DNA of 64,000 nt, taken from contig NC_088309.1 in the NCBI RefSeq assembly GCF_910592395.1, forward strand, positions 26,478,599 through 26,542,598, given 5' to 3'. The translations under genes were made by a program, and so were the position numbers. The notes under the pieces were generated by a model that was not told the origin of the DNA, ran no database searches, and worked only from the letters and a program-made list of their open reading frames with translations. Of this stretch, positions 1-11,600 are shown piece after piece. This DNA comes from Lineus longissimus. Its lineage: Eukaryota; Nemertea; Pilidiophora; Heteronemertea; Lineidae. Within the stretch, counting starts at the first letter, position 1; every line of letters starts with the position of its first letter.

Positions 1-818
1 AGACTATTGTGTTCCACTGGTCCTATCAATTATGCAGAAGGACATAGTAGCCTCCTTAAATGGTAATAGAATCGCCTCTATAGAGGGTACCTAATTAGAT
101 TGAATTGGTGGTTAGCAATATAGTGACACAGAGTCCCGAGTCATTGAGGTATTTCTTTACTATTAATCACCAATTCGTCGGTTTACCTTACAATGCTACC
201 ATAGCATTATCCTAGGCAGTATTGTATATATCGAGTTAAAGGTATAAGTATGTCTCGCTCAGGTCAATGGATCATGGTACTTTGTGAAACGTAACTAACC
301 TGTTGGTCTTTCATTATGGTTTGATCAGTCACACCTTGGATGTTTTTATCGGTATCAGTATGCAGCCTTAAGGCATTGTCATGCGAAGTGATGATATTGA
401 TAAAAGCAGTTATTTCATCATCAGACGTGTCAGATGCTGATATTGTTTGAGTCATATTAACTAACAAAGGTTGTGATTTTATTTTCAAACTGTGTCAATC
501 AGTTTTGTAGCAATAAGTGTGCTAGTGGTGATAACCCCTTGTTTTAATGAAATATATTTATGAAATGATATATATCTCTGAGTAAATTTTAGTCATTTTT
601 TGGGGGAGTTGGGCCGATTTTTTTTCTAAATAATAAATTGAAATAAAATTTGGCATATCAGAAGATTTACACAAAAAACCAACCTGGAGAATTCATCAAA
701 CTGTCTCCCAAAAATAAGCAGTACAGAGGAGAAAATGTCGAAGTCAATGCACTTCAATATAAATAAAAATGTTATTTCGTGACCATGAACACTGAAATCT
801 AAAAATCCTTTTGGGTAG
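1..818. other. Non-coding stretch, probably intron
   Basis: No supported exon is visible. It contains a perfect 12-bp palindrome at 75-86 (cctctatagagg) and an imperfect inverted repeat with arms at 102-114 and 164-176 (12 of 13 positions pair). If the exon at 819-884 is real, this stretch lies in the intron before it. Confidence 0.5.
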
Positions 819-884
819 ATTGAATAAAAAACAACCTTTTAAGAAATTGAGGAAAGTGACCTTTACTGATGAAGCCGACTATAG
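819..884 (+). CDS. Candidate internal exon, unknown protein
   Basis: This 66-nt segment is open in one frame between an acceptor-like end (ttttgggtag) and a strong donor (TATAG|GTAAGA). The peptide has a basic half followed by an acidic half and ends KKLRKVTFTDEADYR. The last two bases (AG) leave an open codon that the exon at 1472 completes as arginine, so the two exons join in frame across a 587-bp intron. No family is recognised. Evidence is splice consensus, frame and amino-acid composition only; a chance open segment cannot be excluded. The exon begins and ends in the same phase, so it could be skipped without a frameshift. Confidence 0.35.
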
Positions 885-1471
885 GTAAGATATTTTTTAA
901 AAGCTCATTGAGTTATATCCAGGTAGGTTTCTTGAAATGTTGCGATTTATTCATTGCAGATACATTTCAACCAATAGGTGTTTCTGAATCAGCGAAATGC
1001 TCATCAGTTCTTAGAGTGTGACCAGCCAATGAGCAAGTTTGTTACATCTGATTGTGTTGAGGTAATCCAATCAGTGAGCGTATGATTAGTATTAGCATGG
1101 GTGCTCTTGAACAAGAAGCTGCTCAGAAAAGCAAATATCTGCAAAACGTTTGAGGTTTTTTTTTTTCTTTTTTCACCACACTGGAAAAGATAAAGCCGGC
1201 CCACCTGACCAAATTCCGATTTCCCCCTCCTTTTGCACTCAATTCATGGCCACACACGTAGTCATGTGATCCTCGTTAGCTACGTTCTGATTATTTGTCT
1301 AAGATTTTGCTCGCTCTGAAACACTTATTTAAAAATTCAAGCTGATCGTGTTATTTCTATGGAAAGGTCTGGAGCCCCGTGACCGTGCAGCTGAAACCGA
1401 TCTGTAACTCATACTACCCCAAGTGCTTGGGGCTCACCTGACTGTGCCAATGCATCTCACATCCTCGGCAG
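885..1471. other. Candidate intron
   Basis: It starts with GTAAGA and ends with a pyrimidine-rich acceptor (catctcacatcctcggcag). It contains a T-rich run near 1155-1172 and a 7-bp hairpin, ccccaag/cttgggg, at 1417-1432. Confidence 0.3.
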
Positions 1472-1610
1472 ACTAGTGTGCCATTCGTTGAGTTACCGTG
1501 CAAAGTTAAAAGATTTCAGCATCCACGGACACAACTTGGAAGCGAGTCACACTTCCTCTTCATCAGCTTCTGAAGAGATATCCTCGTCATTATTCTTGAA
1601 AGAAGACTGA
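1472..1610 (+). CDS. Candidate terminal exon with serine/acidic C-terminus
   Basis: After a good acceptor at 1469-1471 the phase-compatible frame stays open for 45 residues and stops at TGA (1608-1610). The tail is serine-rich and acidic (SSSSASEEISSS, then LFLKED before the stop). An AATAAA lies about 45 nt past the stop. Joined to 819-884 it would form the 3' end of a plus-strand gene whose earlier exons lie outside the window or are unrecognised. Function is unknown. The opposite strand of 1547-1606 also reads as an acidic exon, but its phase does not fit the nearest upstream minus-strand candidate, so the plus-strand reading is preferred. Confidence 0.35.
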
Positions 1611-1653
1611 TGACAGCTTCATTTAAAAAAAAGTTATTAGAAAAAATGTTTTG

Positions 1654-1659
1654 AATAAA
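1654..1659 (+). promoter_or_regulatory. Poly(A) signal AATAAA
   Basis: A canonical hexamer 44 nt downstream of the stop of the candidate terminal exon at 1472-1610. The spacing suits a short 3' UTR. Confidence 0.35.
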
Positions 1660-2180
1660 TATCATTAATCTACTAAGTGATATATACATATTTACCTGAT
1701 CTATCTCTCATACTATGTTTTTCAATTTTATTGAGTTTGTACAATGCCCTTAAGGCCAATCACCTTGGATTGTATCATTGATATTAAAGATTATAGCATT
1801 GAGTCGTTGTTTAGGGTTCTTTAGTCGCCAAGGGCTATGAGAAATCCAATTCCGAAGTTCCATGATACAACACCTTACGTATGGGCTATAGTGGGACAAT
1901 GGCATGAAGGAGAGGCTACTTTGCTGAGTGGTGGTTGTAAATAGAAAATGGCTTAGACTTGAAATGCGCGCTGTAACTTATTTGATTCTCTGATATAGCC
2001 ATTGTAGACCGGAGAAGATTTTGGTCAAAACAGTACTTATATGTTCTCCTCTAAATCTGGAAACATCGTTTTGTCTGTGAACGAAGGTGATTTTACAAAA
2101 CACTGATTTATTTGGGTGAATTACACTCCCGAAAATAATATTCAGTGTAAATGTCACCGATAATCTGCCCAATACCAGGC
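1660..2180. other. Non-coding stretch
   Basis: Nothing firmly supported. A possible minus-strand open segment at 1696-1748 has a CAG|GTAAAT donor but no compatible neighbour. Confidence 0.45.
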
Positions 2181-2245
2181 GAGTAAATCATGATGATGAG
2201 CATATCATGAAGTTGAGCAAATCATAGTGAGAAATTCATAAAGAG
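2181..2245. repeat. Short diverged tandem repeat, about 14-17 bp period
   Basis: Five GAG-initiated units of the form gagYaWatcat begin at 2181, 2198, 2215, 2229 and 2243. Spacing is 17, 17, 14 and 14 bp. It is AT-rich and non-coding. Confidence 0.5.
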
Positions 2246-5200
2246 AGGCCAATTTCCCTCCTTTATCGCTAAAACAAACAGATGTGTGGGACCAATAATT
2301 GTGCCAAGCTATTAACAGCGCCGATAGCAAACATTACGTTGACAGCTTACTATTTAAGATATAATTGAACGATTATTCGATCACGATAGTTAAACAAAGC
2401 GTGCGCTGCAACTGCGAATGGCTGCCTCAATGCATGAAGTGTTAGACTTGCGTAAATGTTTCCAGTCTAATTTACAAGCAATGAGGCCGGGGATTGAGGC
2501 TGGGGATATCTATGGCCTCTAAGCATTGTCTTATTTGCAATGCGTCGATGTGGTAAGATGATAAAGCTATTCTCAAGCTTGTTGTCTGCTAAAGTGTGTC
2601 ACAGATAAAGCAGCGTTGCTGTTTGTACCCGATTATTTGAAATCAATATTTAAAAAAATGCTCTTGAGGAGGAGAGCAGTACACTATCCAGACATAAGTG
2701 TACTCGCCTACCAGTGGTTCATGGCGCCGACAAGTACTTTTTTTGCACGATTTTATATAATCATTTTACCATATTCAACACCAGAAGTGTGGGTAAGGAG
2801 CCAGTCTGTTCTTCTCAACCACCTGTTTGAGCAGATGCAAGCAAAAACATCCCTGGCCAATTGTGATGACAATGTGGGTCCATTGATAAGGGGGAATTGA
2901 AAAAAAATTAGGATAAGCTCTTTACTTCTGCCAATACGAAAGCAACTTTGTCATCATTTGGCAGCCCCGGCTCGATATACAGTTATGCCGAACCCATGAC
3001 TCAAACACACGGCGCATGGGCAGACTCAAGATGCAACAACCAGTTGCAAGTGTGTAGCAGACCAATTATTTGGTATTTACTTGTCAACGGGATAATTCTC
3101 GAGTGTTATTAAGGAGGTCATACATAATGTATAATGTTTTTAAGTAAGTGCAAACTCTCTAGCATTAGTTGTGACATTGTGTAATCATTATGACGTTATG
3201 TGTTTATAGACTGTTTTATGCTAATGATTTTAGATATAATAATCAATGTATAATTAGAATCCTTTATTAATGATATCCACCGATATTACAGAAACGTTTA
3301 CTTATAAATTGCCCCCTTAGCCTACTTAAAACGAGTTTTTATCTTTAACATTAGACTGATGACGAGATGTTTTGTTCATCCGCCTTTATTGGATGATCAA
3401 TGTGTTCACAGTGTCACATCAATGATTCCTGTACTATCAGACGGTCAGATGTAGCATCTATGGAACTCAAATCTGGAAAATAGCGAGAATCAATGCTCCT
3501 TCAATTGATCTATAACATAAGTGCATCAAATTTCAAATATCAATTATATAAGTGCCCCGCACTTGAGTACAAAATGTTTGAAAGTGCCCTCTGACTATTG
3601 ATAAGTTTGCTCTGAATTTCATTGTGGAGTAGTGTACATGTCATGTGTCTACAGTTTAAAAAGATGTGCATTTTTAAATTGGGTTCGTTTAGTTCGACAA
3701 TTTCGAAGCCTCCAATTGGTGCCAGCGACTTACTGTTGTGAACTAATAGCCTGGCAGTTATCGCCTTGCTTATTGTTATTCCGCTTTAGTCTATATCGTT
3801 CTACCATTTATATACATTATTCATGCAAGTCAGTTATCTTTGGTTTTATTTACCCACGGTGCTCTAAACAAAAAAATCTTATCCTCGTTTTCAAACATTG
3901 GCAAATTAACAAGCGCATGAGGGGAGAATCGTTTCACTGTTGTTTGATATTATCATTCAAGACCTGTTTTAGTTATTTACTTTCAAATGTGGTTTAGGAT
4001 TGGAATAACAAGTAAAACCACACTTTACCAACCCCAGGACTAATCCCTTCCAATCCTTCAAGACGATATACGACCCCTAATTTTAAAACTGGAAGGCCAA
4101 CACTACATAAAGATAATCTAAATCAGATTTTATCATTGACATTAATTCGATATGACAAATACACAGTTGGCGATTTGGCATGGTCAGTTAGATTTGATGA
4201 TAATCATTTAATGCAATTTGTTAAACATGGCTATAAGACTCTTAGCTTAGAATTATTTGAAACTTCAGCATGCTTTTAAGGTTTTGATAAACAAGTGGCC
4301 CCTTAATTACAAGTGGATATACTTGATGTATAGAGAAACGTCAACTTTAGTTGCGAGGTCAAGCGAGTGTATGACGAAGATCTTAGTCAGTTGAACCAGA
4401 AGCAATGAAAGTTCCACTAGGTTAACCTCACTTTTTTCTCCTGAATGAAATAAAGTTCAAAGTAAAATCAGCATAACATAAAATGTGCTGATCTGTAAAA
4501 AGAACTCGCCTAGAAGCTAGTTTCAATCGGTGCATTTGGAAATGAACTTTGATTAATCTTTAATTTGAAGCCCATACGGCACATTTCCTAGTACCTCGAG
4601 AGATCAAAATAACAAATTTTTCTCAAAACCCCCATAAAGGTTGAATAATATAATTGTGCTTACAGCTGCACAGCTCTGGGAACATTAAAGATACCAATTA
4701 TATTTAAGATGATATCGAGATGCCTTTTACTTTTAGTGAAATATCCCGCAATTATCGTTTGGCGAATTTAAGCGCGACTAAAATGGATTCTTTCTTTGTG
4801 ATAGCCTTAAGCATCCATTAGACTGAGACTCATCAATACTTTAAGTATGATGCGCTCACTCTCTGCCTTAGTTTTTCTTTCTTTAAACTTCAAGTACCAT
4901 TGAGAGTAAAGACGTTCGGTACTTGTAGTGTTTATGGGTTGTTTTGTGCTTGAAGATTAGGAAAAAAGCAGGAAGAGTATCGTCGATATAAATAGCGTGG
5001 GACTGGCACTGCAGTTTTCAAAGACGATCAATGTCGGCGAGTAAAAACAATTTTATGTTCTCCAAAACATCGGACTTTATCGTTGATTAGTAAATAGACC
5101 CCAACCCTTTGGTTACCATCGCCATCCCCTCTTTGACTTTTTGAAAGGAAACTTAGCGCATGATACATGATCAGTAATGGCTCCGCAGGACCTTGTGGCT

Positions 5201-5652
5201 TGCCCTCTGCAAAAAGCTCGACTCCAGTTTCTTCTTTATCGCATTAGTATCACTATAATATACTTATTTCCAGGTCGCTATATCTTATGTTGGTGTTAAT
5301 TAAGTCGGAACAATGTTGTGGCGTTGTCGCTTTTGCCCAGCAACATCACCGATGTTTTTATGAAAGTGCAATTTTTTTAGATCTGATTGATTAACTGCCC
5401 TTTTTTCTATTCATGACGAATGTCATTGTCCTTGGTCTTGCATGGAGGCCAATTACTGTTACATGACACCAGGGAAATCAGACTGACCATATCAACTAAA
5501 AAAATAAATAACAAAGATAACCAGAAAGGCTGTTTCTTTCCATAAGGATATCATCTACGTGATCAATATGAAGAAGATTGTCTACCTCATGGGATAGATT
5601 GTGGCAGAAAATTCTGAACATTTCTTGTAATTATTAATTTGGCTTAATTGTC
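2246..5652. other. Long AT-rich non-coding stretch
   Basis: Only short chance-length open frames are seen (up to about 120 codons near 3632-3997, with no recognisable composition or flanking splice pattern). No mobile element ends, tRNA or clear tandem repeat were noticed. Confidence 0.5.
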
Positions 5653-6107
5653 ATGAACAATGCGAATACTCAAGGGATACAAAAGCAAAATCAAGAATGT
5701 CTGATAGCGAGGATACGTATCCTTGAGGTAACTTATGTCATTGACTGACTTTGCCAACGAATGTATATCATATTGTCATGGGTTAATAAGCGTCTTGCTT
5801 GTGGATTAAATAGATGTCATTACTTATCAAACTGAAGCAACTGCACCAACGTTGCAATCAGTTGGTCTCAAGCATCATTATTTTGCATCAGAGTAAGTTG
5901 TTCTCACTATATTGTGACATTCGTTACAATGGTACTATGTGACTCAACATTCACATAAAGAGCGATCCTGTGTGTGTATTTGAAGTGGTTCATTCTTCAA
6001 CCTTTAAATGAGATAAAAGCACTATTTTCACATCAAATCAGGTCTCTGACCCACATATAAACACCTGGATTATTAGACAATTTAGCGCGACAATGGAAGT
6101 GCGTTAA
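5653..6107 (+). CDS. Candidate three-exon gene for an ~83-residue helical protein
   Basis: Exon 1 runs from the ATG at 5653 to 5727 and ends CTTGAG|GTAACT in phase 0. Exon 2 (5814-5892) follows an acceptor ending in tag, is open from its first codon and ends CATCAGA|GTAAGT in phase 1. Exon 3 (6013-6107) follows a pyrimidine-rich acceptor (attcttcaacctttaaatgag), continues in the required phase and stops at TAA, with ATTAAA overlapping just after the stop. All three phases agree. Exons 1 and 2 read as a likely coiled coil (CLIARIRILE, then SLLIKLKQLHQRC). No signal peptide and no family match by eye. Introns are 86 and 120 nt, short but possible. Chance assembly remains plausible. Confidence 0.3.
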
Positions 6108-7000
6108 ATTAAATGTTGTCCCTTTGTACTTGACAATGGACCATTGTTACTGAAAACCCTTTACAGTCCATTAGTACCAAGTGCTATATAACGTTCTGTC
6201 CCTATTCATTAGGCATTGGACTCTGATATAATAGGTTATTACTTCAAATAGGACAATATGGCATATAGAGTAATAGTACGGGGCGAGTCAGAGCAATGCA
6301 TCATACTAATTTACCCCTCAGCGCCTGACAGGAGAGTGATTTATAGGGTTTTGGCAAAGAGACTGCGCGACGACAAAAGATCATGAAGAGGTCAGATGCT
6401 CAGGAACTCATGGAAATGACTAAATAAATACTCCAGGTCAACTGATAGATTGGGTTGTTCAGTGATAGTTTTTCTGAAATGCCTTCACAGTTCCGAGCAG
6501 CTCCACATTTGGAATTACAGCGGAGTTTGAGGCCAATTTCTTGCACTCCGCGATGAATTTATCTTGTCTGCACATATTCCAAAACGACAAAGATCAAACC
6601 AAATATGATGGAACTGCCGAAATGACAATACTTGGTAAATTGCGAACATTGCTATCAGATTCGATATAACTGTTGATGTAATCAGAAAAACACACGATTT
6701 CTCCTTTTTTGCCCAAAACTGGAACCGGAATCATTCAAAATCCTGCTTGGCTTAGCTTTCTTGACAAATTAATCCGTTGATAAACTCCATATTCGAGGAT
6801 AATATCTTTTCTTGCATCCATCTGAAGACAATGTGCGGCTGACTCATGTTATATCAGCCCAATCTTAGCAGGGGTCACTTATGGATTCTTGCAGGCTTTT
6901 CCAGGGCTTAAAGGTGTATTAGCATGGTGGTATCTTCACACTCTGACTGTCCATGTAAGGTATCTTGTCACAAAGGATCAGATACTAGATAATATTGGCT
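6108..7000. other. Non-coding stretch
   Basis: No supported feature. A 7-bp inverted repeat (acaatgg/ccattgt) is present near 6133-6147. Confidence 0.45.
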
Positions 7001-10000
7001 AATCCCTGGATTGGTGACATAGTCATATTGCGCTGCCGAGAGCACCAGTAGGCTTGCGCTACTGGCATACGGTCAAGAGTTCCTCTCATTCCAATTTCTC
7101 GTTTTGATTGACCTGATAATGAGTGGCCGTCTAGCACTTCAACTTTTACAGTGATTGACCTATCAGACCAGATATTATATTGATGTGCAGATGTATGTGC
7201 AATGTTGTTGCGATCAGCGGCAAAGGCTATCATTGTTAGTATGTCGAAACTGACACATCTCCTTCAAAACTGTATCATGGAGAGAATTCGTGTGTTCCTC
7301 AATGGAATGGACATTTTCAAGGATATCTGCACTCTGAAGTCTTTAGAATCCTTTTAAAGCGACAGCCTCAAGGACTGATAATCTTATATGGGTCCGATTG
7401 TTCAACTCTAACTAGGCATGAAGTACTTAGCTAAAGTGAAGGAAAAGTGAAGGAAGAATGCGACTTTGAAAAGCTGGTGCATCGGACAACGGAAAGTTTA
7501 GGAACGTAAAAGAGTCTTTGCCCTTAACGACCGAGGCTTATCATTTTCCGCGTCTCCCCACCATCATGTCCTGATGGCGATTCCAGCAAGTGGTTGGTCG
7601 TTACAGAAATCTGTCCTTCCTTCCCGAGCATGCTAATGGTCCATCCATTAGTAGTATCTTTCTTATTCTCGGTCATTCGGGATGAGGCAGGCCACGTCCT
7701 GCGATGAGAGGGATTTGTCCCTGGCTTTCTCATGAAGAGGAGTACTCAACGTCAAGTGGTGTTGTATCAACCTTAACTGAATGTGTGCACTAGATCATTA
7801 ACTCATCTGTGTAGTGACTGTCTGTTCACACGTGCCGAAGCACAGAAATACCAGTTCAATCGCTCTTGCCTCACACCCCTATCAGATATTAGTCTGCCAT
7901 TGAAAGGGAATTTCTAGTGGGTCATCGCATGGAAACACTGGGGTTGTAGTCACCTGTACGATCCCAGACTATCTCATCTCGTTCTTAGGGGGAAACGGCG
8001 TATATGTGACCATACCGGTCGCCCGAGCGAGACCAGCAGCGCTGGCTTATCCAGTCACCAATTGATCAGTTTGGGGTTTTGGCCATGCAGCTGGTAGATG
8101 CATGTGCTCTCACACGTGCTGAAGGGGAATTTGTTATGTTACTGCATGTAATACAAAGCTCACACTTGCACATGAAACGTTACGTAAATACCGTTAGCGA
8201 TCGGAGTATTGACAAAGTCTCTGAAATAATGAACTTGAGAGAGAATTACATTCAGTGGCAGACACACCTGGATTGGAATCACATGGCGGTAATTTGGTGG
8301 ATATTGGTTTATGTAACCCAGACTCAGATTCCCCGGAGGAAAGTTCAATTAGCATTGGTAATGTCACTGTCAGTGTGTGGCGGAAATTCTTACTCAAGTC
8401 ATGCCCAGCTAGAAATCAGGGGGACTAATCTGCTTAGCTGAAACCCTTGCTGGGAACTGGTTGTATTACATGTTATGTAACCAATACGAGAATGACAAAT
8501 AATATAGCCTGTGGTGAACTGATTTTATCGGGCGCTCTTTCGGACTATACCTTGGGATCTGGTAGACATATAATCCCAAGTCGAAATCACTCAGTCATAG
8601 CAAGGGATTATCTCAAACCCATATTCAAACGTTGTAGATCAACCTCCACTTGATCCCTCATCAAATCAATTCCTATTTGATTTGTCCTATTGTTATCCCA
8701 GCCACTAAATAGCATGTTTAATTGAATTCACAGTGGTGGGAAACAGGCACCTGGTCATGATAGATCGAGGAGGATCAATTCATTGACCTCTGGTCTGGGT
8801 CAGCAAACTCGGAATGTTATATATAGAAACGGCTTACTTCTGAAGACGACACCAACTCAAAATGATAATTATAATCAACGAAACCAGACCTAAATGTTCC
8901 TTTCCTCCAATGCTTCAGTTGGAATGGCCACAAATTACGTTTCAGTGGTTTCGATATCAGATACATGATAACAGTTAACTGATAACTGGATCAATTTGTT
9001 AAGGTTAATACCAGTTGTGCTGTCACTGTGATTCTCTCTGAACACAATGAACCGATCCGAAGAGTGGCGGACTCGACAAATGGACTTTACATCAGAAAGC
9101 CTATTATTGAAAGTGCAGTTTCCATCAACAACCTGGAATAATCAGTAACACTCGGTAACACAGTTGGCTAATGCCATTCCCTCTCCAGACACGTTATCCG
9201 TTGATACCAGGTGCAGACAACATAATCTCGACATAACGCATACTACCTTTCCGGTAACCCAGACATGATGTGACAAATCCCAAAATATGGATGTCGCTAA
9301 TAATACTGATGAGAAAGCATTGTGGTGTACTCTTTCATAATTCTATGTGGTTCCGACTCCAGATTACCATGCCACCGCGTGGCTACTGAATGTTCGGCGT
9401 GGTATCATATTCATCAGTACCATGGCTGCTCAACACTCAACCTTTCATCCAGGCGTAATATATGTGTGGCAGAAGATGGACTCGATCATATCACTATCAG
9501 AGGCATTCGGGGTTGTCATTAAAGACGTTTGGCAAGTTTCGCACCCATACGAACGACGAACTACGAACTACTAATGTCTGCCGTATCATACTTCGTAATT
9601 TGTTGTTCGCAGCTCTTCGTTGATAGGAACTGAACATGCCTGTGGGTGCAAATTCATCCCCCCTGAGATTGCATGACAAACGGTTGATCAAGCCATATAC
9701 ACATGTTGCCAATACTTCCTCAACAAAAGGAAGCATTGCACATGCAGTACCTTTGATGTTTATAGTCAGGGGCATATACAAATCGTTTGGTGTGCTTCAG
9801 TTGAATATTGGCTGTGGCTTCAAATACCACTGGGGATGCCTCCGACCAACGTTTGGCCAAGCTATATTCGTGTGTGTACCCAATATTGGCCTTTCCCTAG
9901 ACAGAGGGCTCGTCACCTGCACGAGTGTTTGATGTCTGTCATTATCGACAATCCAAGCTTAGATTAGCTTGGTTATTGATTCTGGTAGTAATCTATGTAT

Positions 10001-10190
10001 GGTCCTGTCAGGTTGGTCGTTACCATTCACATCAAAAGGCAGTCATGTTTATGACCAGAATGATATTACCGACTGGTCATGATCTCCTCCAGATAAAGAT
10101 ATGGTATGATGATATTGGCGTTTCACTTCGCCTACAGAGTATCAGTGTGTTGATTCAAAAAGTACCTTCCAATTGCATGCGCATGTAATG
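7001..10190 (+). pseudogene. Possible decayed multi-Ig-domain gene
   Basis: This CpG-richer region carries repeated plus-strand Ig-fold-like motifs in shifting frames with stops. F-strand-like motifs are FTVIDLSDQILY-stop-CAD (7145-7192), FSVIRDEAGH (about 7666-7695), NTGVVVTCTIP (7934-7966), NTDEKALWCTLS (9302-9337), NICVAEDGL (9457-9483) and EYQCVD (10137-10154). E-strand-like motifs are SSISIGNVTVS (8341-8373) and ESAVSINNLE (9109-9138). A C-strand-like ITFQWFRYQ lies at 8934-8960, about 59 codons before the latter, a normal Ig spacing. The early motifs are roughly 255 bp apart. In Ig domains these strands hold the conserved Trp, the D-x-G-x-Y-x-C signature and the paired Cys. No intact frame joins them, so if real it is a broken gene or a very diverged set of exons. 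Chance motifs are a real alternative. Confidence 0.35.
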
Positions 10191-10830
10191 AAACTGAGCT
10201 TCACAAGGAACATGACTTACTTTGCATTTTTATATTCATTTCATGATTTCTTCGTAAGTCTGAGATGTAATTGGAAATAATGATTAACCTACTTCATGAA
10301 ACATTCAGTTGATTGAGTCACAAAATGGTGAAGGAGGCATCGTATTACCTCACCGATTCCACACAGTCAACACAAAGCTGGCATTGAATGTTCTATCCGT
10401 ATCAGGTTTCTCTCCTCAGCCATAAAAAGCTCTTTGGAGAAGGTAGCATTGCATATGAAGTGTCCTTGCATTAAATATTTATTGTCACTTCGCCAGTAAG
10501 TGGTTGCTCTAAGAAACTACCGAATAGCAGCTGTGGTCCAGTCATTCTGAGTATTAAGGACTATCGATAACTTCTGTCGCAAAATGCAAGCTTTGCTTTC
10601 CAGATGATGTAATCTTCATAAGGCACCTTTAATTTGTGTGCAGCGCTCGGCCAATAAGTGGTTTGCTCTTGGGGTTGGTCTAACGTGGTCAGCTTCTTTA
10701 GATGACAGCTGTCACTCAGAAGAATGTAGCCATTATCCTGCGAAAGCTGTGCATAAGTACAGCTAGGATTTTTATGCTTTACTGGCTGGCTTAGTGCTGC
10801 ACTTAAGTAACAGACAAAGGTAATCGACTC
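9600..10830. repeat. Diverged tandem repeat, about 142-157 bp period
   Basis: The clearest copies begin with a tttat/tttaa motif at 10478, 10628 and 10770, followed by gcc-a-taagtggttgctct-like sequence in each. Related pieces occur at about 9600 and 9757 (a shared gaac/gaat...ctgtgg...caaat block, and an agcattgca-atg-agt block at 9732 matching 10447). Copies differ at many positions and carry indels. The array continues directly from the Ig-like region, so the two may share an origin. Confidence 0.45.
10221..10259 (-). CDS. Candidate 39-nt microexon
   Basis: On the minus strand a strong acceptor (ttatttccaattacatctcag) and a donor matching GTAAGT at all six positions (GCAAA|GTAAGT) flank 39 nt. 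One frame is open (LRRNHEMNIKMQ), with matching phase at both ends. The length is a multiple of three. The splice sites are good but the segment is too short to assign to any protein. Confidence 0.25.
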
Positions 10831-11280
10831 GCATAGAAATACTAGAAAACCATTAAATCTTGATCATCAGTAAAGCTTTTGTTCAAAAAGTGATTACTTT
10901 TCGATGAATATTTGATGATATTGGCTCACAGCTTGAGCAGGTGATCCGGTGAAAGACGTTGTCGTCATTTGTACCGGTTTCTCGGATTCGTCACAGTATT
11001 AGGTGACTGTAGAACAATGCGAATCCGGCTAACAACCGAGCTTTGGGCATGTTGGCAGGTTTGCCTGAAAACTGATCGACTGCTAACCACTTACTTGGTG
11101 ACTGACTGTCTTGGCTTACCTGATATGCTAGTTAACTTGTTCTTCTGATTCAGTAAATGGACATGGTGAGTCAGTCGGTCAATAACTTGAACATCTGTGG
11201 TTCTCATACGTCTTATTAAACCACTAAATTGTGTTGGGTGTGCATCGTGTGATCTCATTTAATTGTTTCAAATGATAACA
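10831..11280. other. Non-coding stretch between two repeat arrays
   Basis: No exon or mobile element is supported. A CAG|GTAAGC donor on the minus strand near 11117 has only a 25-nt open segment before it. Confidence 0.4.
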
Positions 11281-11600
11281 GAAGGATGAAAGTCTTGGAG
11301 TTACTAAAACCCCCATTTCTCATTGATGGTTACTCTTAGAAAATGTCACAACATTTCGTGATTTTGAACAACTTTTGACATATATTTGGTTGCTCATCAG
11401 AAGATATTACAACTTTTCTTAACCTTAAAAACTTCTCATAGATTGGCTTGTATAAGAAGAAATCACGAGCTTTCTTAAGCTTAAACACTTTTCGTAAGTT
11501 TGGTCACTATTAGAAGATACATGTATCACAAATATTCTTGAACTTGAAAGCGTCTCATAGATTGGTTACATTTAGAAGATATCACAATGTTTCTGAAGAA
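11281..11600. repeat. Diverged tandem repeat, 57-62 bp period
   Basis: Four to five units end in (t/c)-t-aga near 11340, 11400, 11457, 11514 and 11576. Each contains a cttttc/ttcttaa block, then ttctcata-gattggtt and a terminal tagaag. Unit lengths are about 60, 57, 57 and 62 bp, not all multiples of three, so this is not a coding repeat. It begins about 450 bp after the ~145 bp repeats. Confidence 0.65.

Noticed and set aside
1547-1748. Minus-strand exon pair (acidic tail at 1547-1606 and 1696-1748)
   Set aside because: The donor phase at 1696 does not match the frame of the acidic tail, while the plus-strand alternative is phase-consistent and followed by AATAAA.
3632-3997. Open frame of 121 codons
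   Set aside because: It is the longest in the window, but frames of this size are expected by chance in 64 kb. It has no signal peptide, domain or splice evidence.
10652-10700. tRNA-like ggtctaacgtgg block
   Set aside because: It is part of the ~145 bp repeat and has no B box or closing stem.
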